Positions 1 through 5,205 of a stretch of DNA of 5,205 nucleotides are shown here, one piece after another. The position numbers and the translations under genes were made by a program. The DNA lies in NCBI GenBank assembly GCA_009920225.1, contig RGAJ01000158.1:1-5205 (forward strand). Reading direction: 5' to 3'. Numbering within the stretch: the first letter of the stretch is position 1; every line of letters begins with the position of its first letter. The notes under the pieces are model-generated. The model searched no databases, was not told the DNA's origin, and saw only the letters and a list, made by a program, of their open reading frames with translations. Origin of the DNA: Paracoccaceae bacterium (GTDB lineage: Bacteria > Pseudomonadota > Alphaproteobacteria > Rhodobacterales > Rhodobacteraceae).

Positions 1-359
1 GCAATGCCATAGACCCCGCCCACCAATTCGGCCTCATCCCAGATTTCGATGGAATGGGCGTGCCCCTCGCGGTGAAGGCGGGTATAGCTGTCTTCGATGG
101 TCTGGTTGATCCACGTTTCGTCACGATCTGCGCAGGCACGAATGACCGATGAAAATGCGGTGTTCAATGTGACACGAAACGGGCGTTGATGGATCTTGCG
201 CGACAAAGACCGAGATATGTGAAACCGGTCCATCGGAAAAATACCACGAAATCGCGGCTCCACCCAATGGATCTTTTGTGAATTGCGCCCATCCGCCATG
301 GGAAAGGCGCCAATACTATAGGCATAAAGGATCAGATCGGTGGGGAGCTCTTGGGCCAC
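1..359 (-). CDS. aat: Leucyl/phenylalanyl-tRNA--protein transferase, N-terminal part (runs off left edge)
   Basis: Cytoplasmic aminoacyl-transferase that moves Leu or Phe from charged tRNA onto N-terminal Arg/Lys of proteins, marking them for ClpS/ClpAP (N-degron pathway). About 119 residues are visible, roughly half of a normal Aat. Family motifs seen in order: LYAYSIGAFPM near the N-terminus, HWVEPRFRGIFPMDRFHISRSL, then ETWIN, GHAHSIEIW and LVGGVYGI at the cut end. The N-terminus is short, as in other alphaproteobacteria, without the extra leader of E. coli Aat. I chose the GTG at 357-359: the only in-frame stop upstream is TGA at 378-380, no ATG lies between, and an AAAGG stands 9 nt before the GTG. 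It lies 50 bp downstream of accC on the same strand, so it is probably partly co-transcribed through the intervening hairpin. Identity is secure; the exact start is less so. Confidence 0.92.
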   Translation of the reverse strand, partial: MAQELPTDLILYAYSIGAFPMADGRNSQKIHWVEPRFRGIFPMDRFHISRSLSRKIHQRPFRVTLNTAFSSVIRACADRDETWINQTIEDSYTRLHREGHAHSIEIWDEAELVGGVYGI

Positions 360-368
360 GATGCTCTG

Positions 369-373
369 CCTTT
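369..373 (-). promoter_or_regulatory. Ribosome binding site for aat
   Basis: AAAGG on the minus strand, 9 nt before the GTG at 357-359. It supports GTG initiation, since no ATG is available between the upstream in-frame stop and the first conserved motif. It lies immediately after the hairpin at 380-405, so ribosome loading on aat could be affected by that structure. Confidence 0.5.
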
Positions 374-379
374 GTGTTC

Positions 380-405
380 AAAAGCCGCGCAAGATACGCG
401 GCTTT
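380..405 (-). terminator. Hairpin after accC, possible leaky intrinsic terminator
   Basis: A perfect 9-bp stem (AAAGCCGCG at 381-389 pairing with CGCGGCTTT at 397-405) with a 7-nt loop. On the minus strand it begins 4 nt after the accC stop and ends in only four U residues before G. The stem is GC-rich and correctly placed, but the U-tract is short, so I infer an attenuating or leaky terminator rather than a full stop. aat starts about 20 bp further on and has no room for an obvious promoter of its own, which argues that some readthrough is needed. Confidence 0.55.
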
Positions 406-409
406 GGTG

Positions 410-1756
410 TTATCCGAATTTTTGCTCCAACCAATGTTCCAACCAATGGATGTTATATTGTCCACTGTGGATATCGGGTTCTTGTAGCAAATGATGGAAC
501 AACGGAACCGTGGTATCAATCCCGTCGACGATCAATTCAGACAACGCGCGCTGTAGACGTGCCAACGCTTCGTTCCGATCACGACCATGCACGATCAGCT
601 TGCCAATCAAACTGTCGTAATAGGGCGGGATAGAATATCCAGTGTACAGCGCACTATCCATCCGTACACCCAAACCACCGGGGGCATGGAATGCGGTGAT
701 TTTGCCGGGGCAGGGTGAGAAATTCGGCAAACGTTCGGCGTTGATGCGCACCTCAATCGCGTGTCCGTTTATGGTCAGATCATCTTGGGTGAACGACATT
801 GGCAGGCCTTCGGCAACGCGAATTTGTTCGCGCACCAGATCGACACCAAAGATCGCTTCGGTGACGGGGTGTTCCACCTGCAGACGGGTGTTCATTTCGA
901 TGAAATAGAATTCGCCATTTTCATACAGGAATTCGATCGTCCCTGCGCCAATGTAATTGATCTTGGCAACCGCATCAGAACAGATTTTCCCGATCCGCGC
1001 ACGTTCTTCGGGTGTGATACATGGGCCGGGGGCCTCTTCGAACACTTTTTGGTGACGCCGTTGCAGCGAACAGTCACGTTCCCCCAAATGGACGGCATTG
1101 CCCTTGCCATCCCCAAAGACCTGAATTTCGATGTGGCGCGGGGTTGTCAGGTATTTTTCAATATAGACTTCGTCATTGCCAAAAGCAGCCTTGCCTTCGG
1201 CACGCGCTGTCATGAACGCCTGTTCCATTTGCGCCGCTGTTTGCGCGACTTTCATGCCGCGTCCACCGCCGCCTGCGGTCGCTTTGATGATGACGGGATA
1301 GCCAATTTCTGCGCCGATGCGTTTTGCATCTTCTAGGGTTGGCACACCCCCATCCGATCCCGGTACACACGGAACGCCCAAAGCTTTCATCGTGTCTTTG
1401 GCGGTGATTTTGTCACCCATGATGCGGATATGTTCCGCAGTTGGGCCGATAAATGTCAAACCATGATCTTCGACGATCTGCACAAACCGCGCGTTTTCGG
1501 ACAAAAACCCATATCCGGGATGGATTGCTTGCGCCCCTGTGATTTCGCAGGCCGAGATGATGGCAGGCATCGACAAATAGCTGTCTGTGCCGGCTGCAGG
1601 ACCGATACAAACGGATTCGTCCGCCATACGCACATGCATCGCATCGGCATCGGCCGTGGAGTGCACAGCGACGGATTGAATGCCCATTTCGCGGCATGCA
1701 CGAATAACGCGCAATGCAATTTCGCCGCGATTGGCAATGAGGATTTTGTTAAACAT
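410..1756 (-). CDS. accC: Acetyl-CoA carboxylase, biotin carboxylase subunit
   Basis: Carboxylates biotin on AccB using ATP and bicarbonate, the first half-reaction of acetyl-CoA carboxylase and so of fatty-acid synthesis; cytoplasmic. It is 448 residues, against 449 in E. coli. Domains: biotin-carboxylase N-domain ([17 protein letters not shown], 4-20), ATP-grasp domain (about 115-320) and C-terminal domain (about 335-440). Visible active-site residues: K116, K158, glycine-rich loop AGGGGRGM (161-168), E200/K201, H208, Q232, H235, K237, E275, E287, N289, R291, V294, E295 and R337. These match E. coli with a one-residue offset after K116, and no key residue is missing. The ATG start at 1754-1756 is 12 bp after the accB stop and has AAGGG 9 nt upstream, so the two genes are translated from one message. 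Pyruvate or propionyl-CoA carboxylase chains also carry this fold, but they are longer; the length and accB neighbour fix the call. Confidence 0.98.
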   Translation of the reverse strand: MFNKILIANRGEIALRVIRACREMGIQSVAVHSTADADAMHVRMADESVCIGPAAGTDSYLSMPAIISACEITGAQAIHPGYGFLSENARFVQIVEDHGLTFIGPTAEHIRIMGDKITAKDTMKALGVPCVPGSDGGVPTLEDAKRIGAEIGYPVIIKATAGGGGRGMKVAQTAAQMEQAFMTARAEGKAAFGNDEVYIEKYLTTPRHIEIQVFGDGKGNAVHLGERDCSLQRRHQKVFEEAPGPCITPEERARIGKICSDAVAKINYIGAGTIEFLYENGEFYFIEMNTRLQVEHPVTEAIFGVDLVREQIRVAEGLPMSFTQDDLTINGHAIEVRINAERLPNFSPCPGKITAFHAPGGLGVRMDSALYTGYSIPPYYDSLIGKLIVHGRDRNEALARLQRALSELIVDGIDTTVPLFHHLLQEPDIHSGQYNIHWLEHWLEQKFG

Positions 1757-1765
1757 CGACCAAAA

Positions 1766-1770
1766 CCCTT
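1766..1770 (-). promoter_or_regulatory. accC ribosome binding site overlapping the accB stop codon
   Basis: AAGGG on the minus strand shares its two A bases with the TAA stop of accB (1769-1771) and lies 9 nt before the accC ATG. The arrangement implies tight, possibly coupled, translation of the two subunits. Confidence 0.65.
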
Positions 1771-2257
1771 ATTCGATGATGACCAAAGGCGCGCCGAATT
1801 CTACCGCACCGCCGTCTTCGACCAAGATGCGCTTGATCGTGCCCGAGCGGGGGGATGGGATTTGGTTCATTGTTTTCATCGCTTCGATGATCAACAATGT
1901 GTCACCTTCTGCCACAGTTGCGCCCACGCTGATAAACGGTGCGGCACCTGGTTCGGCTTGCATGTAAACGGTGCCAACCATCGGGGATGTCACAGCGCCT
2001 GGGTGGCTTGCTGGATCATCGTTTGAGGCTGCGGGGGCCGCTGCTGCGGCAGGGGCTGCTGCGACGGCCGCAGCAGCGGCCACTGGGGCGGCTGCGACGT
2101 GCTGCACAATTTCTTTTGCCTTGCTGACACGCACATTCAAACAATCGTCTTCACCGTATTCGCGTTTGACAGAGATTTCGGTCAAATCGTTTTCATTTAA
2201 CAATTCGGCCAATGCCTTGATGAATTCAACATCTTGATCGCGGTTGTTTTTTGTCAT
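1769..2257 (-). CDS. accB: Acetyl-CoA carboxylase, biotin carboxyl carrier protein (BCCP)
   Basis: Carries the biotin that shuttles carboxyl groups from AccC to the AccA/AccD carboxyltransferase; cytoplasmic. It is 162 residues, against 156 in E. coli. Layout: N-terminal helical region (about 8-52, including [19 protein letters not shown]), a flexible Ala/Pro linker (about 54-77, almost entirely A, P and V), then the biotinyl domain (about 87-162). The biotinylation motif EAMKTMNQI is at 125-133, with K128 as the attachment lysine; SPMVGT (91-96) and a thumb-like insertion (AEPGAAP, 101-107) identify it as a true AccB rather than a generic biotinyl domain. The ATG at 2255-2257 has GAGGG six bases upstream. 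It is first in the accB-accC transcript, and the biotin ligase that modifies it is not in this window. Confidence 0.97.
   Translation of the reverse strand: MTKNNRDQDVEFIKALAELLNENDLTEISVKREYGEDDCLNVRVSKAKEIVQHVAAAPVAAAAAVAAAPAAAAAPAASNDDPASHPGAVTSPMVGTVYMQAEPGAAPFISVGATVAEGDTLLIIEAMKTMNQIPSPRSGTIKRILVEDGGAVEFGAPLVIIE
2021..2098 (-). repeat. Low-complexity Ala/Pro linker sequence inside accB
   Basis: GC-rich, imperfectly repeated GCN codons encoding the AccB linker (about residues 54-79). Runs of GCTGCGGC-like units alternate on the minus strand. Such linkers are normal for BCCP and vary in length among species; nothing suggests a frame disruption here. Confidence 0.6.
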
Positions 2258-2263
2258 TTTTTT

Positions 2264-2268
2264 CCCTC
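2264..2268 (-). promoter_or_regulatory. Ribosome binding site for accB
   Basis: GAGGG on the minus strand, followed by six A residues and then the accB ATG. Strong match and good spacing; it fixes the accB start. Confidence 0.75.
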
Positions 2269-2297
2269 AAACGCCTAGAGCAGTGGCCTGCTTTGCC

Positions 2298-2313
2298 ATA
2301 GTTTCGAACCTAT
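2298..2313 (-). promoter_or_regulatory. Near-perfect 16-bp palindrome in the accB promoter, candidate operator
   Basis: ATAGGTTCGAAACTAT on the minus strand reads the same on the other strand at 14 of 16 positions, with TTCGAA at its centre. It overlaps the end of the candidate -10 box (2311-2316) and the predicted transcription start (about 2304), where a bound protein would block initiation. I do not recognise the motif as belonging to a named regulator; the operator role is inference. Confidence 0.4.
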
Positions 2314-2339
2314 ATAAGGCAGAATGTCGCGGGTGAAAA
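2311..2339 (-). promoter_or_regulatory. Candidate sigma-70-type promoter for accB-accC
   Basis: On the minus strand, TTTTCA (2334-2339) is followed after 17 nt by TATATA (2311-2316), about 55 bp before the accB ATG. Both boxes match the consensus at only four of six positions. A better -35 match, TTGACC (2342-2347), lies just upstream but has no acceptable -10 at 16-18 bp. The placement after a terminator-like hairpin supports a promoter in this gap, but the exact boxes are uncertain. Confidence 0.35.
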
Positions 2340-2355
2340 GCGGTCAAGTCGCGAT

Positions 2356-2378
2356 AAAATTCCCCTAAGTCAGGGAAT
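2356..2378 (-). terminator. Weak intrinsic terminator after the PAS-LuxR gene
   Basis: On the minus strand ATTCCC and GGGAAT form a 6-bp stem (extendable by one T-G wobble) around an 8-nt loop, followed by a short U-tract. It starts about 18 bp after the regulator's stop codon and ends just before the candidate accB promoter, separating the regulator from accBC. The stem is short and AT-closed, so efficiency is probably modest. Confidence 0.4.
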
Positions 2379-2395
2379 CGCTGATTTTGAGGCGG

Positions 2396-2935
2396 TTATA
2401 GAGGCATCCCAGACAGTTTGGCGACCAATTCATGCAGTTTTCGGGCATTGAATTTGGTCAACAGTTTGGCGCGATGCACTTCGACCGTACGATAGGAAAC
2501 ACCCAATTCACGGCCGATTTCTTTGCTGGTCAGGCCGCGACAGGTCAGGATTGCAATTTCTTTTTCACGCGGGGTCAGCGACACAACAGGGCGGTCATTG
2601 GACAGATCGGCAAAGCTCCAAATCCCGATGTCCGTTGGATTGTCAGGTGCGGCGTGTCCCCGAACGCGGCACCAAAACAAGGTGCCGTCCAGCCGCTTCA
2701 TAATCCGTTCATCGTGGTAGGATCCCGATTTTTCCAAAGCATCCCGCACGATTTGCCCTGTGCGTTCAAAATCATCTTGGGTCGGATAGAGTTGCGCGAT
2801 TGAGGTGGACAAAAAGGCAGTGATTTCACCACCAAACATGTCGCAAAACATGACGTTGCAATCTTGGATTTCGCGATTGGCCAGAACCGCCAACCCAATG
2901 GGCGCGTGATCAAATGCGAGATGCCGAAGTGCCAT
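2396..2935 (-). CDS. PAS-domain LuxR-type transcriptional regulator
   Basis: Predicted cytoplasmic DNA-binding regulator of 179 residues. An N-terminal PAS fold covers about 1-112 (FDHAPIGLAVLANREI, then DERIMKRLDGTLFWCRVRG and IWSFADLS), followed by a C-terminal LuxR/FixJ-type helix-turn-helix at about 117-175 (LTPREKEIAIL, then GLTSKEIGRELGVSYRTVEVHR). There is no receiver domain, autoinducer-binding domain or membrane segment, so the PAS probably senses a small ligand, cofactor or redox cue; the cue cannot be read from the sequence. The frame is open up to a TTG at 3017-3019, but the extra 28 codons contain several uncommon ones (ATA, TTA, CTA), precede the family-typical N-terminus and lack a ribosome site. 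I therefore prefer the ATG at 2933-2935, whose own Shine-Dalgarno is weak. It is divergent from the acyl-CoA ligase, a common arrangement for a local regulator and its target. Confidence 0.85.
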   Translation of the reverse strand: MALRHLAFDHAPIGLAVLANREIQDCNVMFCDMFGGEITAFLSTSIAQLYPTQDDFERTGQIVRDALEKSGSYHDERIMKRLDGTLFWCRVRGHAAPDNPTDIGIWSFADLSNDRPVVSLTPREKEIAILTCRGLTSKEIGRELGVSYRTVEVHRAKLLTKFNARKLHELVAKLSGMPL

Positions 2936-2969
2936 TGCGTGCGCGTTTCCCAAAAACCGAAATATGACG

Positions 2970-2983
2970 TGGGGTAGACCCCA
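2970..2983. promoter_or_regulatory. 14-bp inverted repeat in the divergent regulator/ligase intergenic region
   Basis: TGGGGTAGACCCCA is a perfect 6-bp inverted repeat with a 2-nt centre. It lies between the regulator start (2935) and the ligase start (3038), just upstream of a candidate ligase promoter and next to a TACAAT that could be the regulator's own -10 on the minus strand. LuxR-type HTH proteins bind dyad sites as dimers, so this is the natural candidate site. The assignment is inference. Confidence 0.4.
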
Positions 2984-3011
2984 TTGTAATTTGCATATTG
3001 CCCGATAGAGT
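2984..3011 (+). promoter_or_regulatory. Candidate weak promoter for the acyl-CoA ligase
   Basis: TTGTAA (2984-2989), a 16-nt spacer and TAGAGT (3006-3011); each box matches the sigma-70 consensus at four of six positions. A start near 3018 would leave a leader of about 20 nt and place the inverted repeat at 2970-2983 centred near -42, where an activator could contact polymerase. Weak boxes are what an activated promoter would show, but could also be chance. Confidence 0.25.
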
Positions 3012-3024
3012 TTCCCCAATCAAT

Positions 3025-3030
3025 GAGGAA
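3025..3030 (+). promoter_or_regulatory. Ribosome binding site deciding the ligase start
   Basis: GAGGAA lies 7 nt before the ATG at 3038-3040. An in-frame ATG at 3023 overlaps this motif and has no Shine-Dalgarno of its own, so translation most likely starts at 3038. Confidence 0.75.
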
Positions 3031-3037
3031 CGCGATT

Positions 3038-4534
3038 ATGAATCTTGCCCACTGGTTATACCGAACCGCCCAACGCCATCCCGACCGCGATGCGCTGTTT
3101 CACGGAACCGACCGTCTTTTGACATATGGTGCGCTTTGGTCGGCGGTATCGACATATGCACAGCATCTGCGTGACATCGGTGTGGGCGCTGGCGATCGCG
3201 TGGGGATTTTCATGAAAAACACACCCGAATATCTGGTGGTGTTTTACGGCATTTGGACCGTCGGCGCGGTGGTTGTGCCGATCAATGGAAAATTACACCC
3301 GAAAGAGGCCGAGTGGATCTTGGATAATGCAGGCTGTGACCATGTGATGTGCTGCAACACCCTCGGGGCGGCGCTGCGCGACACGGGTGCGCGCGCGATG
3401 GTGCATATCCCTGCGCTGTCAGACCTTGCAGGGGACGCAACGACCATGATCACACCGCGTGAGAGTCAGGATTTGGCATGGTTGTTTTATACTTCTGGCA
3501 CCACAGGTCGGCCCAAGGGTGTGATGATTACGCATGGGATGATCCAAACCATGGCCTTGGGCTATTTCGCCGATGTGGATCAGGTGTCGGACACGGATGC
3601 CACGCTTTATGCGGCCCCGATGTCGCATGGGGCGGGGCTCTATAACATTCAACATATGCTGGTCGGGGCCCGCCATGTCGTGCCGAAATCTGGTGGCTTT
3701 GACGAGGCCGAGATTTTCGAATTGGCCGAATATTTTGGCAATACCCATATGTTTGCCGCGCCCACGATGGTGAAACGAATGGCGCAACACGCCCGTGAAC
3801 ATCGGCTGTCGGGGCAGGGGCTTCGCACGATTATTTATGCAGGCGGGCCGATGTATTTGGCCGACATAATCGACGCGGTTGATACATTTGGCCCGATCTT
3901 TGTCCAGATATATGGCCAAGGCGAATGTCCCATGGGAATCACTGTCTTACCGCGCGACGATGTCACGGATCGAACCCATCCACGCTGGCGCGAACGTTTG
4001 GCATCCGTTGGGTTTGCCCAATCTGCGGTCGAGGTCAGGATTGGCGATGAAACAGGCGCCCCGCTGCCCATCGGTGAGATCGGCGAAATCATGGTGCGCG
4101 GGGATTTGGTTATGCCCGGTTATTGGCAAAATCCGCAGGCCACGGAAGAGACGCTTGTGGATGGTTGGTTGAAAACGGGCGACATGGGGGCCTTGGATGC
4201 GGATGGATATCTCACACTGCATGATCGGTCCAAAGATATGATCATTTCAGGCGGCACAAACATCTATCCGCGCGAGGTAGAGGAGGTTCTGCTGCACCAT
4301 TCCTCGGTGGACGAGGTGTCTGTTGTGGGGCGTCCCCATCCCGAATGGGGCGAAGACGTGGTTGCCTTTGTCGTTGGTCGCGGGTGTGATGCAACTCAAT
4401 TGGATGAATTTTGTCTCGACAATATGGCGCGGTTCAAACGGCCCAAAGACTATGTCTTTGTCGATGCTTTGCCCAAAAACAACTATGGCAAGGTGTTGAA
4501 AACAGAATTGCGTGCGCGTTTGCGGGCCGATTAA
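3038..4534 (+). CDS. AMP-forming acyl-CoA ligase (ANL superfamily), substrate unknown
   Basis: Activates a carboxylic acid with ATP to an acyl-adenylate, then transfers it to CoA; cytoplasmic, no signal peptide. It is 498 residues from the ATG at 3038, close to the usual 500-550. Core motifs in order: A3 P-loop YTSGTTGRPKG (151-161), A5 YGQGE (292-296), A7 TGD (380-382), A8 hinge RSKDMIISGGTNIYPREVEE (397-416) and the C-terminal A10 lysine, K485, in PKNNYGK. All catalytic motifs are intact, so the enzyme should be active. A5 is YGQGECPM rather than the commoner YGxTE, which marks a subgroup of acyl/aryl-CoA ligases but does not name the acid. Fatty, aryl or sulfur-containing acids are all possible, so I give no gene symbol. 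It is divergent from the PAS-LuxR regulator and convergent with ygfZ, so it appears to be transcribed alone. Confidence 0.93.
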   Translation: MNLAHWLYRTAQRHPDRDALFHGTDRLLTYGALWSAVSTYAQHLRDIGVGAGDRVGIFMKNTPEYLVVFYGIWTVGAVVVPINGKLHPKEAEWILDNAGCDHVMCCNTLGAALRDTGARAMVHIPALSDLAGDATTMITPRESQDLAWLFYTSGTTGRPKGVMITHGMIQTMALGYFADVDQVSDTDATLYAAPMSHGAGLYNIQHMLVGARHVVPKSGGFDEAEIFELAEYFGNTHMFAAPTMVKRMAQHAREHRLSGQGLRTIIYAGGPMYLADIIDAVDTFGPIFVQIYGQGECPMGITVLPRDDVTDRTHPRWRERLASVGFAQSAVEVRIGDETGAPLPIGEIGEIMVRGDLVMPGYWQNPQATEETLVDGWLKTGDMGALDADGYLTLHDRSKDMIISGGTNIYPREVEEVLLHHSSVDEVSVVGRPHPEWGEDVVAFVVGRGCDATQLDEFCLDNMARFKRPKDYVFVDALPKNNYGKVLKTELRARLRAD

Positions 4535-5205
4535 CCTGCCAAAGGGTCGACTGTGACCGCCTCTGCTGTTTCTGTGCTAACACCCTCTGCCCGATCAAAC
4601 CGCAGATAACAGAGGGCGCGGGTGTCGGAAACAGTGTGCACAACACCTGCGTCTTTCCCGTTTGAGCTTAGCACATCGCCCGAATGAACAGGACCGTCAA
4701 AGGTGATGCGCGCCAATCCCTTGCGCAATTCGGTTTTGTGCTTCATGCGCGCTGTGACCTCTTGGCCGACATAGCAGCCCTTGCGGAAATCAACCCCGTT
4801 CAAGCGGGCAAAACCCATTTCGAGGATATAGCTGTCTTCGCTTAATTCCATACCGTATTCGGGAATGCCCAGTTCGACGCGAAGCGCATCCCAATCCGTA
4901 TCATCCCCCAGATCAGTGTCCCCATAGACCCGCCAACCCAGATCAGGGTGTCGTGGATCAACAATCGCCCCCGCAGGCATCGGGCCGCGCCCGCGTGACA
5001 TCTGCACATCGGTTGCCTCAATCGCGACATCGGCCCGCAATTTATACATGCTCAGCCGCTTCATCAGGCCGTCCGACAAAGGAGCGGCCACATCGATCAG
5101 GATGTTATCGCCATGAGGAACCAAAAAGAAATCGCTCAGGTATTTTCCTTGTGGTGTTAAAAGCGCCGCATAAACTGCGCCTTGATCCAACTTTTTGACA
5201 TCATT
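4531..5205 (-). CDS. ygfZ: YgfZ/GcvT-like folate-binding protein (runs off right edge)
   Basis: Cytoplasmic tetrahydrofolate-binding protein related to the T-protein of glycine cleavage; in E. coli YgfZ supports synthesis or repair of Fe-S enzymes such as MiaB. 224 residues are visible. The signature KGCYVGQEVTARMKHKTELRKGL region is present, with the conserved cysteine encoded at 4774-4776; DPRHPDLGWRVYG and LNGVDF before it are also family-typical. At the right edge the frame stays open (NDVKKLDQGAVYAALLTPQGK), matching the usual internal sequence of the family. The TTG at 5188-5190 is therefore not the start, and I estimate that about 20 N-terminal residues lie outside. The C-terminal beta-barrel region (about 160-224) is complete, and the stop TAA at 4531-4533 overlaps the stop of the convergent ligase. 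Confidence 0.93.
   Translation of the reverse strand, partial: NDVKKLDQGAVYAALLTPQGKYLSDFFLVPHGDNILIDVAAPLSDGLMKRLSMYKLRADVAIEATDVQMSRGRGPMPAGAIVDPRHPDLGWRVYGDTDLGDDTDWDALRVELGIPEYGMELSEDSYILEMGFARLNGVDFRKGCYVGQEVTARMKHKTELRKGLARITFDGPVHSGDVLSSNGKDAGVVHTVSDTRALCYLRFDRAEGVSTETAEAVTVDPLAG

Noticed and set aside
761..1336. Plus-strand open frame of 191 codons inside accC
   Set aside because: Fully antisense to the ATP-grasp region of accC, with no ribosome site or recognisable domain.
1430..2026. Plus-strand open frame of 198 codons across the accC/accB junction
   Set aside because: It lies antisense to two clear conserved genes, and its product, rich in His, Arg and Cys, matches no family I recognise; it is a shadow of their codon bias.
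2600..2935. LOV-type blue-light sensor reading of the PAS domain
   Set aside because: The flavin-binding GRNCRFLQ-type motif is absent; nearby cysteines are not in that context.
2936..3019. 28-codon N-terminal extension of the PAS-LuxR gene from a TTG
   Set aside because: Codon use is unlike the rest of the gene, there is no ribosome site, and the stretch carries the inverted repeat and candidate promoters; the ATG at 2933-2935 fits the family N-terminus.
3023..3037. Ligase start at the ATG at 3023
   Set aside because: That ATG overlaps the GAGGAA that serves the ATG at 3038 and has no Shine-Dalgarno of its own; the MNLAHWL beginning fits the family better.
3419..3919. Minus-strand open frame of 166 codons inside the acyl-CoA ligase
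   Set aside because: Antisense to conserved ligase motifs and without family features; a coding shadow.
3038..4534. Naming the ligase dmdB, fadD or an aryl-CoA ligase
   Set aside because: The visible motifs are shared across the ANL superfamily, and no neighbouring catabolic genes point to one substrate.
5188..5190. TTG as the ygfZ start
   Set aside because: The frame continues to the window edge with family-typical residues (NDVKKL), so this is an internal leucine codon.

Overview
The window looks like a stretch of alphaproteobacterial chromosome, most likely Rhodobacterales (Roseobacter-type). The clues are moderate-to-high G+C, the accB-accC-aat order, a short-N-terminus Aat, an AccB with a long Ala/Pro linker, and a YgfZ whose motifs resemble rhodobacterial versions. 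This placement rests on recognising protein families by eye, not on a search.

Layout, left to right. (1) Positions 1-359, minus: N-terminal half of aat, cut by the left edge. (2) 380-405: a hairpin with a short U-tract between accC and aat. (3) 410-1756 and 1769-2257, minus: accC and accB, a complete operon for biotin carboxylase and biotin carboxyl carrier protein. (4) 2258-2395: a gene-free stretch with a weak terminator for the upstream gene, a candidate accB promoter and a near-perfect 16-bp palindrome at the predicted transcription start. (5) 2396-2935, minus: a small PAS + LuxR-type HTH regulator. (6) 2936-3037: a divergent intergenic region with a 14-bp inverted repeat. (7) 3038-4534, plus: an AMP-forming acyl-CoA ligase of unknown substrate. 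(8) 4531-5205, minus: ygfZ, cut by the right edge at its N-terminus and convergent with the ligase; the two stop codons share one TTAA.

Functionally, accB and accC encode the first half of acetyl-CoA carboxylase, which commits carbon to fatty-acid synthesis; the carboxyltransferase genes accA and accD are not here. The divergent regulator and ligase look like a local regulatory pair, with the regulator a candidate controller of the ligase and possibly of itself. aat (N-degron tagging) and ygfZ (Fe-S enzyme maintenance) are housekeeping genes. No mobile element, CRISPR array, tRNA or rRNA was seen. Most of the window is ordinary core genome. The parts most worth a second look are the regulator-ligase pair with its inverted repeat and the palindrome in front of accB.
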